From the NCBI RefSeq assembly GCF_001074635.1, contig NZ_JUQO01000150.1, positions 1-36,923 on the forward strand: a DNA stretch of 36,923 bases. The letters run 5' to 3'. Of this stretch, positions 20,150-29,423 are shown one piece after another. Position 1 is the stretch's first letter. Every line of letters starts with the position of its first letter. A program made the translations under genes and the position numbers. The notes beneath the pieces were generated by a model that did not search any database, had not been told where the DNA came from, and saw nothing but the letters and a program-made list of their open reading frames with translations. The DNA comes from Streptococcus mitis (GTDB lineage Bacteria > Bacillota > Bacilli > Lactobacillales > Streptococcaceae).

Positions 20150-21001
20150 ATGGACAAACCAGATATCGCAACTATCATTGATTCACATTTTGAAGAAATG
20201 ACAGACCTAGAGCAAGAAATCGCTCGCTATTTTTTGCAAGCTGAAACGATTACAGATGATTTATCTTCTCAACAAGTCACCCAAAAATTACATATTTCTC
20301 AAGCTGCTTTGACCCGCTTTGCTAAAAAGTGTGGCTTTACTGGCTACCGAGAATTCATTTTCCAATACCAACATCAGGCAGAAAATCAAGCCAACCAAGT
20401 CTCCAAGCACAGTCCACTGACCAAACGAGTCCTCAGAAGCTATAGCAATATGAGGGAACAAACACAAGACTTGATTGACGAAATCCAACTAGAACGAATT
20501 GCCCAGCTAATCGAAGATGCTGAGCGTGTCTACTTCTTCGGAACAGGGAGTTCTGGCCTCGTAGCTCGTGAAATGAAATTGCGCTTCATGCGTCTGGGTG
20601 TGGTCTGCGAGGCCTTGACTGATCAAGACGGCTTTGCTTGGACAACCAGCATTATGGATGAAAATTGTCTCGTACTCGGTTTCTCACTTTCTGGCACAAC
20701 ACCTTCTATTTTAGATAGTCTATTAGATGCCAAGGAGATGGGGGCAAAGACTGTACTCTTTTCAAGTGTTCCCAATAAAGATAGCCAGACCTACACAGAG
20801 ACTGTTCTGGTAGCCACCCACAGCCAGTCTTCCTATATCCAACGAATATCCGCTCAACTTCCTATGCTCTTCTTTATTGATTTGATTTATGCCTACTTTT
20901 TGGAAATCAATCGTGAAAACAAGGAAAAAATCTTTAATAGCTACTGGGAAAATAAAAAACTCAACGGCTATCGTAGACAAAAACGCGTCAGAAAATCCTA
21001 G
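20150..21001 (+). CDS. nanR: RpiR-family regulator NanR of sialic-acid genes
   Basis: A 283-residue transcription factor. The N-terminal RpiR helix-turn-helix (about 1-80) contains LSSQQVTQKLHISQAALTRF and AKKCGFTGYREF. The C-terminal SIS sugar-isomerase domain (about 110-245) contains VYFFGTGSSGLVAREM and VLGFSLSGTTPSILDSLLDA and should sense a phosphorylated amino sugar. In pneumococcus the orthologue activates the nan operons in response to sialic acid. It is the only plus-strand gene in this part of the window, with AAAGGAG upstream. Its last two codons and TAG stop form part of the terminator hairpin. Confidence 0.92.
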   Translation: MDKPDIATIIDSHFEEMTDLEQEIARYFLQAETITDDLSSQQVTQKLHISQAALTRFAKKCGFTGYREFIFQYQHQAENQANQVSKHSPLTKRVLRSYSNMREQTQDLIDEIQLERIAQLIEDAERVYFFGTGSSGLVAREMKLRFMRLGVVCEALTDQDGFAWTTSIMDENCLVLGFSLSGTTPSILDSLLDAKEMGAKTVLFSSVPNKDSQTYTETVLVATHSQSSYIQRISAQLPMLFFIDLIYAYFLEINRENKEKIFNSYWENKKLNGYRRQKRVRKS

Positions 21002-21027
21002 TTTGGCTGAGTCAAACTAGGATTTTT
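20990..21027. terminator. nanR terminator, first copy of a duplicated hairpin
   Basis: The arms AAATCCTAGTTTG (20993-21005) and CAAACTAGGATTT (21013-21025) pair perfectly, followed by Ts. The nanR stop codon TAG is inside the left arm. Bases 20990-21024 match 21760-21794 at 33 of 35 positions. Confidence 0.9.
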
Positions 21028-21062
21028 ATTCATCACCAAACATACCTCTTCAAGATTATGAA

Positions 21063-21413
21063 TTAGTCATATCTTGACTTAGTCTTGAATAATTTCATGT
21101 AATCACTTTTTGAAGGGAGTAAATAAGCAAGTCTGACGGTATCCTCAACAATTGTATATAATACGATGTAATCCTTACTCAAGGTCAATCCTCGCGTTTG
21201 GTAGTGAGGGTCTAATTTCTTACCAAATTTTTCATCGGCATCAAATCCAGCTTGAGGGAAAATTTCTAGACGATTAATATCTTTTCTGATACTCGCCACT
21301 TTTCGTCTCGCAGCCTCTACAGAACCGATTTCCTCTGCTATATACTGATATATTTTATCCAGACTATCAATCACTCTAGGAGAATACAAAATCCTATATT
21401 TTTTATAATCCAT
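21063..21413 (-). CDS. RelE/ParE-superfamily toxin
   Basis: A 116-residue basic protein. YRILYSPRVIDSLDKIYQYIAEE opens with the fold's first strand and helix. AARRKVASIRKDINRLEIFPQAGFD and DYIVLYTIVEDTVRLAYLLPSKSDYMKLF follow the RelE/ParE pattern. Such toxins either cleave mRNA on the ribosome or poison gyrase; the sequence alone does not tell which. Its ATG lies inside the antitoxin's last codons (11-base overlap), the usual antitoxin-first layout. The pair interrupts the convergent nanR and ROK genes. Confidence 0.88.
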   Translation of the reverse strand: MDYKKYRILYSPRVIDSLDKIYQYIAEEIGSVEAARRKVASIRKDINRLEIFPQAGFDADEKFGKKLDPHYQTRGLTLSKDYIVLYTIVEDTVRLAYLLPSKSDYMKLFKTKSRYD

Positions 21414-21690
21414 AGCGTGTCACGACATCCTCATCTGTCAAGTAATTTCCAGCCTCAATCTTGGCATAACTTTCTTGAACTTCTGCTTGTAATTGTCTAA
21501 ACAAATACTCCTTCTCTAATTCCTCTTCATTAAGTAAATCTACTTCATTTGTTACAGCAACATTCTTTAAAAATAATCTAAGTGCCGATGAAAGAGAGAG
21601 ATTTTTTTCTTTTAACACTTCCATGGCATCATTTACCAATTCCCTATTAGCTTGGAAGGTCACAATTTTATTTGAATTTGCTATAGCCAT
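21403..21690 (-). CDS. RelB/DinJ-family antitoxin
   Basis: A 95-residue acidic protein. The N-terminal ribbon-helix-helix, about NKIVTFQANRELVNDAMEVL and the following KEKNLSLSSALRLFLK, should bind DNA and repress the operon. The C-terminal half (about 50-95) is acidic and probably wraps the toxin. AAAGGAG precedes the ATG. The first gene of a two-gene operon with the toxin. Confidence 0.88.
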   Translation of the reverse strand: MAIANSNKIVTFQANRELVNDAMEVLKEKNLSLSSALRLFLKNVAVTNEVDLLNEEELEKEYLFRQLQAEVQESYAKIEAGNYLTDEDVVTRYGL

Positions 21691-21719
21691 TTTATATAGC
21701 TCCTTTATATATTTTCTTT

Positions 21720-21747
21720 ATTATCTCACAATTATAAAGAAAGTCAA
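21720..21747 (-). promoter_or_regulatory. promoter of the toxin-antitoxin operon
   Basis: TTGACT (21747-21742), a 16-base spacer and GATAAT (21725-21720) preceded by TGTGA (extended -10) form a strong-looking promoter about 30 bases before the antitoxin start. It lies wholly between the module and the second hairpin copy, so it probably came in with the module. Confidence 0.75.
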
Positions 21748-21759
21748 GGGAACTTGATT

Positions 21760-21794
21760 AGAAAATCCTAGTTTGGCTGGGCCAAACTAGGATT
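21760..21794. repeat. second copy of the nanR/ROK terminator hairpin
   Basis: The arms AATCCTAGTTTGGC (21764-21777) and GCCAAACTAGGATT (21781-21794) pair perfectly around a TGG loop. The right arm contains the stop codon of the ROK gene; the left arm repeats the final codons and stop of nanR. It is a 35-base direct repeat of 20990-21024 with two differences, flanking the toxin-antitoxin module. Confidence 0.92.
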
Positions 21795-22671
21795 GTTTTG
21801 TCTTAAAATGATAGTAGGCACCCAACATACCTGCTGTATTTTGGTGATGGGCAAATTCTAATCGTGTTTTTTCAGCTAGGCTTGGCACCAAGGCATCTTT
21901 TAAGGCTGTGCGGATCTTGGGTTTGAGGATAGCCTCTTGCCCCATGATACCTCCACCCAGAATGACCACTTCTGGATTGGCCACATAGCAAATATTAGCC
22001 AGACCTTTTCCTAGATAGTCTACCATCCGGTCAATACCAGCCATGCAGATTTTGTTTCCTTCAGTGGCTTCCTTAAAGATACGTCGACCATTCCACTGGT
22101 CAACTGGATCTCCATGACCTGCTGCTACATACTCCACCAAGGCTGTTGTAGAAGCCAAATCTTGGAACGCTCCATCCTGCATATGCATATAACCAACTTC
22201 ACAGGCTGAATTGCTAAATCCATGGAAAACTTTCCCATCCATAATCAAGCAACCTCCGATACCTGTTCCAATGGTCAAGCAAAGGGTGACACTCGCTCCC
22301 TTACCTGAACCAGATACCGCCTCAGCAAGACCTGCACAGTTGACATCATTTTCAATCTCACAAGGAATATTAAAGCTAGTCTCAATTTCCTTCTTGAACT
22401 GGGTTCCTGCATAATTTGGAATCTGAGGCCCAGCATAGAAAATCTCACCCTTATCTGGATCCACCATTCCTGCAGAAGAAATGGCAACACCTGCTACTGG
22501 GCCTTTTTCTAAATAGCTAGCTACGATATCTTTTGTCTTTTGTAAGATATGAGATCCACCCTTATGCGCCTCTGTTGGCATTTCATTCGATTCAACAAGT
22601 TGGCCTTCTTGGTCGATCAAACCATATTTGATATTTGTTCCACCGATATCAATTGCAACGTAGTGTGTCAT
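21787..22671 (-). CDS. nanK: ROK-family sugar kinase, probable N-acetylmannosamine kinase
   Basis: A 294-residue kinase of the ROK family. The phosphate-binding loop DIGGTNIKYGLID is at the N-terminus. ENDVNCAGLAE carries the catalytic aspartate and LTIGTGIGGCLI the second phosphate motif. By context it should phosphorylate ManNAc released by the adjacent lyase. The zinc-binding CxCGxxGCxE motif of many ROK proteins is absent, replaced by SNSACEVGYMHMQD, so it belongs to the zinc-less subgroup and substrate is inferred from position. It follows the lyase by 17 bases. Its TAG stop sits in the terminator arm. Confidence 0.85.
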   Translation of the reverse strand: MTHYVAIDIGGTNIKYGLIDQEGQLVESNEMPTEAHKGGSHILQKTKDIVASYLEKGPVAGVAISSAGMVDPDKGEIFYAGPQIPNYAGTQFKKEIETSFNIPCEIENDVNCAGLAEAVSGSGKGASVTLCLTIGTGIGGCLIMDGKVFHGFSNSACEVGYMHMQDGAFQDLASTTALVEYVAAGHGDPVDQWNGRRIFKEATEGNKICMAGIDRMVDYLGKGLANICYVANPEVVILGGGIMGQEAILKPKIRTALKDALVPSLAEKTRLEFAHHQNTAGMLGAYYHFKTKQS

Positions 22672-22688
22672 AAATACCTCCTTATGGA

Positions 22689-23606
22689 TTAGAGGAAGCG
22701 CTCCTTGGTTTCACGAATCAAGGCTGCAGCTGCTTCTACAACTGGGCGATCTTCTTCAGTCACTGGTGTCAATGGTGAACGAACAGAACCAATATTCAAT
22801 CCTTCATTGATCTTCAAGACTTCCTTAATCACACCGTACATATTTCCATGTGCAGCAGTCAATTTGCCAATGATTGCATTGATAGCGTATTGTAATTCAC
22901 GCGCTGTTTCCAAATCTTTGTCAGCAATCAATTGGTTGAGTTTCAAGAAGAGTTCTGGCATAGCACCATAAGTACCACCAATACCAGCCTTAGCACCCAT
23001 GAGGCGACCACCTAGGAACTGTTCATCAGGACCATTGAATACGATATGGTCTTCTCCACCAAGGCTCACAAAGGTTTGAATATCTTGAACTGGCATAGAA
23101 GAGTTCTTAACACCGATAACACGAGGATTTTTCAACATTTCTGTGTAAAGGCTTGGAGTCAAAGCAACACCTGCCAATTGAGGAATGTTGTAGATGACAT
23201 AGTCTGTGTTTGGAGCTGCAGAACTAATATCGTTCCAGTATTTGGCAACGGAATATTCTGGCAAGCGGAAGTAAATCGGTGGAATCGTTGCAATGGCATC
23301 TACACCCAAGCTTTCTGCATGGCGAGCTAATTCCATACTATCTTTAGTATTATTGCAAGCAACATGGGCAATAATAGTTAATTTACCTTTGGCAACTGCC
23401 ATGACTTCTTCCAAGATTAACTTGCGGTCTTCAACGCTTTGGTAGATACATTCACCAGAAGAACCATTGACATAGAGACCTTGAACACCTTTATCAATGA
23501 AGTATTGAACCAAGGCACGTGTACGCTCTGGACTTACTTCTCCTTGATCATCATAACATGCGTAGAAGGCTGGAATGACACCTTCGTATTTTTTTAAATC
23601 TGACAT
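22689..23606 (-). CDS. nanA: N-acetylneuraminate lyase
   Basis: A 305-residue class I aldolase of the DapA/NAL family that splits sialic acid to N-acetylmannosamine and pyruvate. GSSGE (48-52) binds the pyruvate carboxylate, Tyr139 in YNIP is the catalytic tyrosine, and Lys167 in IGVKNSS forms the Schiff base. Length is canonical. The symbol follows the lyase convention; in pneumococcus nanA usually names the sialidase, which is not in this window. It heads an operon with the ROK kinase behind a nan-type promoter. Confidence 0.94.
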   Translation of the reverse strand: MSDLKKYEGVIPAFYACYDDQGEVSPERTRALVQYFIDKGVQGLYVNGSSGECIYQSVEDRKLILEEVMAVAKGKLTIIAHVACNNTKDSMELARHAESLGVDAIATIPPIYFRLPEYSVAKYWNDISSAAPNTDYVIYNIPQLAGVALTPSLYTEMLKNPRVIGVKNSSMPVQDIQTFVSLGGEDHIVFNGPDEQFLGGRLMGAKAGIGGTYGAMPELFLKLNQLIADKDLETARELQYAINAIIGKLTAAHGNMYGVIKEVLKINEGLNIGSVRSPLTPVTEEDRPVVEAAAALIRETKERFL

Positions 23607-23666
23607 AGATTTTCTCCTAAGTTTTCTTTTTTTCTGCTAAAAGCAGGATTTATTCTTTACGTGTTT

Positions 23667-23724
23667 AGTATACACCTTGTGAAAAACGCTTTCAATATCT
23701 TGTGTACACTTAGATTTTAGTTTC
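23667..23724 (-). promoter_or_regulatory. nan promoter A (lyase-ROK operon) with cre-like core and upstream box
   Basis: TTGAAA (23695-23690), a 17-base spacer and TATACT (23672-23667). The -35 merges with a cre-like TGAAAGCGTTT. A box GAAACTAAAATCTA (23724-23711) lies 15 bases upstream of the -35. Promoters B and C have the same layout. Confidence 0.8.
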
Positions 23725-23778
23725 GATATGCATTTTGAAATGTTTATGGCTTGAAAGTAGTTTCAGAAACAAGCCATC

Positions 23779-24450
23779 CTATTGGTATTTTGCGAAAATT
23801 TTCTCCATCAATCCAGTCTGGATAAAGACCAAGAGTCCAAACCCAAAAAGCAGGAAGGCTGAGCCACCTAAAAGTAAACTGAAGGCGGACAGATAAAGAA
23901 CCATCACAATGAGAAAGAGAATAGCTAACATGAGGAAGAACCAAGGAAAGTTAAAACTTGCCAAGATAAGTCCTTTTTGTAACACTTCTTTCCAAGTCAA
24001 ATCATAGCGTGCAGCGATAGGATAGCTAGCCAACATCACGATAGTGAGGAAGATAAGAACGCCTAGACAAATAGCTTTTACCATTTGGAAAGGCATAGCT
24101 GTCTGACCCCAGAAGAGATAGAGGTCTAAAAGACTCAACAAAACAATGCCCAACTCTAGCAAACCTAATTGGAAGCCCAATTTCAGATTTTGCTTGAAAG
24201 CTCTTAGATAGATTTTAAAGACAGGCACACGTCTGCTCTTCTTAATCTCAAACATAGTCTCGTAGAGACTAATTTTAGCCACTCCAATCGTCACGATGGG
24301 CAAACAAGAGACAACAAAAAGAAGATTGGCTGTCACGATATCCAAGACCTTCTCACTAAAACGCATGAGAAAGTTATCTGTATCAAATGCTGCCTTGATA
24401 AGGCTTACTCCTTTTTGTGCCATGTTTGCTCCTCCTGATTTTTTAATCAA
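23779..24450 (-). CDS. DUF624/YesL-family membrane protein
   Basis: A 223-residue protein with about five membrane helices (about 33-58, 82-112, 118-140, 152-185, 190-215). The family signature NLLFVVSCLPIVTIGVAKISLYETMFEIKK (split around residue 40-70) is characteristic of YesL/DUF624 proteins, which often accompany CUT1-type sugar ABC importers. Function is unknown. It overlaps the YhcH gene by eight bases. It has no ATP-binding motif, so it is not the missing transport ATPase. Confidence 0.82.
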   Translation of the reverse strand: MIKKSGGANMAQKGVSLIKAAFDTDNFLMRFSEKVLDIVTANLLFVVSCLPIVTIGVAKISLYETMFEIKKSRRVPVFKIYLRAFKQNLKLGFQLGLLELGIVLLSLLDLYLFWGQTAMPFQMVKAICLGVLIFLTIVMLASYPIAARYDLTWKEVLQKGLILASFNFPWFFLMLAILFLIVMVLYLSAFSLLLGGSAFLLFGFGLLVFIQTGLMEKIFAKYQ

Positions 24451-24895
24451 TCAAAATTTTAAAGAGATATTTGCGAACCTTCTCTTCCATACCTGCATAG
24501 CCATTTGGCTGGTGTGGTTCTCCTGGAAAGAAAATTGCAAAATTGTGATAACCCAACAAGAGTGGGTAGTTTTCGTGACAATGAACAAAGCCAATGTCAC
24601 TCGCTTCGTCGAATGCTACTGCTTCATCTTTGATACGTGAACCGTAACTCGAATACTCATGTCCTTCTACCAGCAAATGCAAATCTGCATAGTTTTTATG
24701 ATGCTCAAATTGATCATTTTCAGCTTGATTAAGGACATTTTCCTGAACAACTAGAAAGACCTTGTCCCCGTCAATCTCATACTTACCTAGTTCGAAAGAA
24801 TCCTTACGATGTTGATAGAGATAGTCGATAGCCTTGTCTAGATTAGGATGAATCCCTTTGTAAAAGGTAATGTTTTTCAAATCGTCAAAAATCAT
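24443..24895 (-). CDS. YhcH/YjgK/YiaL-family protein (probable sugar anomerase), copy 1
   Basis: A 150-residue DUF386 cupin-like protein. HHKNYADLHLLVEGHE and FAIFFPGEPHQPNGY carry the conserved His/Glu metal-site residues. The E. coli relative NanQ speeds anomer interconversion of sialic acid, which suits this place behind the SatABC-type importer. A paralogue of the same length occurs at 33721-34173 and the two differ clearly in sequence. A BOX repeat and a long inverted repeat separate it from the upstream permease gene. Confidence 0.88.
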   Translation of the reverse strand: MIFDDLKNITFYKGIHPNLDKAIDYLYQHRKDSFELGKYEIDGDKVFLVVQENVLNQAENDQFEHHKNYADLHLLVEGHEYSSYGSRIKDEAVAFDEASDIGFVHCHENYPLLLGYHNFAIFFPGEPHQPNGYAGMEEKVRKYLFKILID

Positions 24896-24940
24896 ACTCT
24901 TTCCTTCGTTTCTGATAGTTAACTAAAATCATTCTTAAGT

Positions 24941-25003
24941 TTATAAGTGTCTAACAAAATCTCCAAGGTAAGAAAATACCCAACATTTTGTAGACACTTA
25001 TAA
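24941..25003. repeat. long inverted repeat of unknown type
   Basis: TTATAAGTGTCTA and CAAAAT (left) pair with ATTTTG and TAGACACTTATAA (right), 19 paired bases per side with one bulged A. The loop contains a second small stem, GGTA / TACC. There is no clear T-run on either strand. It lies between the permease/BOX and the YhcH gene. Confidence 0.75.
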
Positions 25004-25061
25004 CCTCTATATTCTCTAAATCTATAAAATATATTTCTGTATCTTGATAGATTGATTTTCC

Positions 25062-25168
25062 TATACTCAATGAAAATTGAAGAACAAACTAGGAAGCTAA
25101 CCGCAGGCAATACTTAAGTATGGCAAGGTGACGCTGACGTAGTTTGAACTCGATTTTCGCAGAGTATT
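25062..25168 (-). repeat. BOX repeat, boxA-boxC form without boxB
   Basis: It starts TATACTCAATGAAAATTGAA (boxC end), includes CAAACTAGGAAGCTAACCGC, and ends with the boxA core GGCAAGGTGACGCTGACG, AGTTTGAA and GAGTATT. The middle has only a short TACTTAAGTA palindrome. Its last bases overlap the stop codon of the permease gene at 25167-25169. Confidence 0.93.
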
Positions 25169-26006
25169 ATCCTTTAACAGCTCCCATAGTAATCCCTTGA
25201 GTGAAGGATTTTTGGAAGACTAGGAAGACTGTTACAATTGGAACTGCTGCAAGAGCGGCACCTGCCATGATCAAACCATAGTTGGTTGCCATTTCGGCCT
25301 GCATGGTCGCAACCCCGAGTGAGATGGTCAAGTTGTTACGTGAAGTCAACATAACCAACTGCATGAAGTAGTCGTTCCATGTATTGATGAAGGTAAAGAT
25401 TGCAAGGGCTGCAAATCCTGGTTTCACAATTGGAAAGGCTACGCTCCAGAAAGTACGAATCTCACCACAACCGTCGATTTTAGCTGACTCAAGCAACTCT
25501 GTAGGTATATTCTCACTGAACTGTTTCATGAGGAAGACCCCAAATGGCCATCCAATCAAAGGCAAGATAACTGCCCAAAGAGTGTCATGGATTCCCATGA
25601 AGTTGACGATACGTACCAATGGTACAAGGACAACTTGTTTTGGAAGCGCCATAGCAGCGATAAAGATAGCAAATAGAATGCGTTGCCCATAGAAACGTTT
25701 TTTAGCCAATACATAACCTGCTAGAGATGAGGTCGCACAGACTAAGAACATGGTTACCAATGAAATAAATACAGAGTTCCACATCCACTGCAAGGCAGGG
25801 TTTTGCACCATAAGTTGTTGGAAGTTTTCCATGGTTGGCATTTTAGGGAACCATTGTGGTGGAATAACGATTGTATCAGGTTGTGACTTGAAGGCACCTG
25901 TCAAAATCCAGTAGAATGGAAAGATGAACAGCACGGTCAACAAGAGCAAGATAATAGTTGAAATAACAGTGAAAGCTGTTAAAGGTTTCTTTTGTGTAGA
26001 TTGCAT
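25167..26006 (-). CDS. satC: sugar ABC transporter permease, SatC-like
   Basis: A 279-residue inner permease of the CUT1/MalG type with six membrane helices. The EAA loop reads ELLESAKIDGCGEIRTFWSV, which docks the ATPase. A signature TGAFKSQPD follows the first helix. By position (nanE, binding protein, permease, permease) it matches the pneumococcal SatABC sialic-acid importer. No ATPase is encoded here; in pneumococcus MsmK from elsewhere energises this system. Its stop codon is overlapped by a BOX repeat, so the 3' end may have been altered. Confidence 0.88.
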   Translation of the reverse strand: MQSTQKKPLTAFTVISTIILLLLTVLFIFPFYWILTGAFKSQPDTIVIPPQWFPKMPTMENFQQLMVQNPALQWMWNSVFISLVTMFLVCATSSLAGYVLAKKRFYGQRILFAIFIAAMALPKQVVLVPLVRIVNFMGIHDTLWAVILPLIGWPFGVFLMKQFSENIPTELLESAKIDGCGEIRTFWSVAFPIVKPGFAALAIFTFINTWNDYFMQLVMLTSRNNLTISLGVATMQAEMATNYGLIMAGAALAAVPIVTVFLVFQKSFTQGITMGAVKG

Positions 26007-26021
26007 AGCTGTCTCCTTTCT

Positions 26022-26909
26022 TTAGTATTCTACGTCGTTTCCAAGTACTTTAAATTGAACAAAGCTTACGATAGCGATCATCACTGCCAAGAAGACACCG
26101 ATGGTGTTGGCATAGCCGTATTCTGTCAATTGGAAGGCTTTTTCGTAAAGGTAGTACATAAGTGTACTTGTTGAGTAGTTTGGACCACCAGATGTCAACA
26201 ACTGAATCAAGGCGAAACACTGGAATGAGTTGATTGTTGTAATGATTGCGATGTAAAGTGTTGTTGGAAGAAGGCTTGGCCATTTAATCTTCCAGAAAAC
26301 TTGCAATTCAGTCGCACCGTCAACCCGAGCTGCTTCCACCAATGAATTGTCGATATTTCCCATCGCTGCGATATAAAGGATAATCGGCTGACCAACAGAT
26401 GTAGTCAAAAGGATAATCATAATCGCCATCAACGCCCAGTTTTTATCTCCCAACCAAGAAATGTTTTGGCTGATGATGTGGCTTGACTTAAGGACAAAGT
26501 TTAGAATCCCTGATAGTGGGTCATATATCCATTTCCAAACAACTGTTACGGCAACACTACCTGTTACAACAGGAAGGAAGAAGACGAAACGGTAGAAGGA
26601 TCTGGCAATGGCATTTTGATGATAGGTCTGAGATGCTACAAAGAGTGAGAACAGAACAACAACTGGTACAGATCCAATAACCAGAATCACAGTATTGATC
26701 AAAGACTTCATAAAGACAGGGTCTTTAAACATGCGAACATAGTTGTCCAAGCCTACAAACTCAAATTTAGTCATTGAGTAGTTAAAGAAACTTGTAATGA
26801 ATCCCATAATCATAGGAGCCAATACAAAGATGACAAAGAAGAATAATACTGGTGCTAGGAAAGCATAGGAAATCACTGTTTCCCGCATACGAATTTTATT
26901 GACTTTCAC
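26022..26909 (-). CDS. satB: sugar ABC transporter permease, SatB-like
   Basis: A 295-residue MalF-type permease with six membrane helices and the EAA loop SLVEAARVDGATELQVFWKI. I start at GTG 26909 (KVNKIRMRETVIS), which has GAGAGG eight bases upstream. A GTG three codons earlier would place that sequence inside the start region. It is 15 bases upstream of satC. A hairpin terminator separates it from the binding-protein gene, probably lowering permease output relative to the binding protein. Confidence 0.88.
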   Translation of the reverse strand: MKVNKIRMRETVISYAFLAPVLFFFVIFVLAPMIMGFITSFFNYSMTKFEFVGLDNYVRMFKDPVFMKSLINTVILVIGSVPVVVLFSLFVASQTYHQNAIARSFYRFVFFLPVVTGSVAVTVVWKWIYDPLSGILNFVLKSSHIISQNISWLGDKNWALMAIMIILLTTSVGQPIILYIAAMGNIDNSLVEAARVDGATELQVFWKIKWPSLLPTTLYIAIITTINSFQCFALIQLLTSGGPNYSTSTLMYYLYEKAFQLTEYGYANTIGVFLAVMIAIVSFVQFKVLGNDVEY

Positions 26910-27047
26910 AGTCGGCACCTCTCTTTCACAAATAAAATATTTTGGATTTTCTTGAACTGTTTTAAAATCAAAATGAAATTTTTTAAGATTCGCTTATGTA
27001 AGAACTTCATTTTAATTTCGTGACAGTTCCTTACATTTCAAACAAAA

Positions 27048-27091
27048 TCCTCCCTTTTCTTACATAGACTATGCACAGGGAAAAGGGAGGA
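27048..27091 (-). terminator. intercistronic attenuating hairpin between binding protein and permeases
   Basis: Perfect 12-base arms TCCTCCCTTTTC / GAAAAGGGAGGA with a 20-base loop; the minus strand continues TTTTGTTTG. It starts about 18 bases past the binding-protein stop. Partial termination here would give more binding protein than permease. Confidence 0.8.
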
Positions 27092-27109
27092 GTCAATCTG
27101 ATTTAGTGC

Positions 27110-28510
<1,401 letters not shown>

Positions 28511-28552
28511 TCATCCGATGCATCCACCACTCTCCTCTGTTTTGAAATTGTG

Positions 28553-29251
28553 TTATTTAAGACCAGCAACGAAGCGTTCTGTAATCTCTTTTGGTCTAGT
28601 AATAGCGCCACCAACAACAATACCTCGCACTCCGTATCCCAGGATTTGTTTGGCTTGTTCTGGTGTATGAATTTTCCCTTCTGCAATGACATCTACACCA
28701 GCATCACAGAGTTTTTTGATTAATTCAAAATCGGGACCATCCACTTTTGGACTGTAAGATGTGTATCCTGATAAGGTTGTTCCGACAAAGTCGATTCCTG
28801 CTTCAACAGCTGCTAGTCCTTCTTCGAAAGTACTTGTATCAGCCATCAAGAGCTGGTTAGGATATTTTTCTTTAACCTGACGAATAAAGTCTTGAATCTC
28901 CAAACCATCATAGCGTTCACGCTTGGTACAATCCAGAGCAATCACCTCAATGTCGAGTTCTGCCAATTCATCAACTTCTTTCATGGTAGCCGTGATGAAG
29001 GGTTCTTGTGGTGGATAATCTCGTTTGATGATCCCAATGATTGGAAGGTTGGTAACCTCCTTGATTTCCTTGATATCACGAACACTGTTTGCTCTGATAC
29101 CGACTGCTCCACCTTGCTCAGCCGCTTTGACCAGCAAGGGAATGACTCCTCCCGCTTCTGTATAAAGCGGTTCGTGAGGAAGGGCCTGACAAGAAACGAT
29201 GATTCCATCTTTGATTTGTGCAATCAAGGCTTCTTTAGTAATCTGTGGCAT
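28553..29251 (-). CDS. nanE: N-acetylmannosamine-6-phosphate 2-epimerase
   Basis: A 232-residue TIM-barrel enzyme that converts ManNAc-6-P to GlcNAc-6-P. The phosphate-binding C-terminus shows [17 protein letters not shown] and [32 protein letters not shown] contains the conserved region near the catalytic lysine. Length is canonical. It is the first gene of operon B, with a leader of about 30 bases. The PTS gene I recall between nanE and satA in pneumococcus is absent. Confidence 0.94.
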   Translation of the reverse strand: MPQITKEALIAQIKDGIIVSCQALPHEPLYTEAGGVIPLLVKAAEQGGAVGIRANSVRDIKEIKEVTNLPIIGIIKRDYPPQEPFITATMKEVDELAELDIEVIALDCTKRERYDGLEIQDFIRQVKEKYPNQLLMADTSTFEEGLAAVEAGIDFVGTTLSGYTSYSPKVDGPDFELIKKLCDAGVDVIAEGKIHTPEQAKQILGYGVRGIVVGGAITRPKEITERFVAGLK

Positions 29252-29285
29252 CCTCTTTCCTCCTTTTCTTTGTTCTTATGAGTTT

Positions 29286-29343
29286 ATTATATATCATTTG
29301 TGAAACGCTTTCAATACTTTGTAGTAGAATAGATTTCAGTTTC
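29286..29343 (-). promoter_or_regulatory. nan promoter B (nanE-satABC operon)
   Basis: TTGAAA (29314-29309), a 17-base spacer and TATAAT (29291-29286). The -35 overlaps cre-like TGAAAGCGTTTCA. The upstream box GAAACTGAAATCTA (29343-29330) lies 15 bases before the -35, as in promoter A. Confidence 0.85.
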
Positions 29344-29363
29344 AAAAACTAGACAAGTCAAAC

Positions 29364-29393
29364 AGCTCCTCTAAAAGTACTTTCAGAGGAGCT
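29364..29393 (-). terminator. hairpin between the oxidoreductase and nanE
   Basis: Arms AGCTCCTCT / AGAGGAGCT with an inner self-complementary AAAGTACTTT give a long stem 30 bases past the oxidoreductase stop. The T-run is weak (TTTGACTTG), so termination may be partial. Confidence 0.65.
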
Positions 29394-29423
29394 AGTCGAC
29401 CTATAATAGGAGAATACCAAAAT

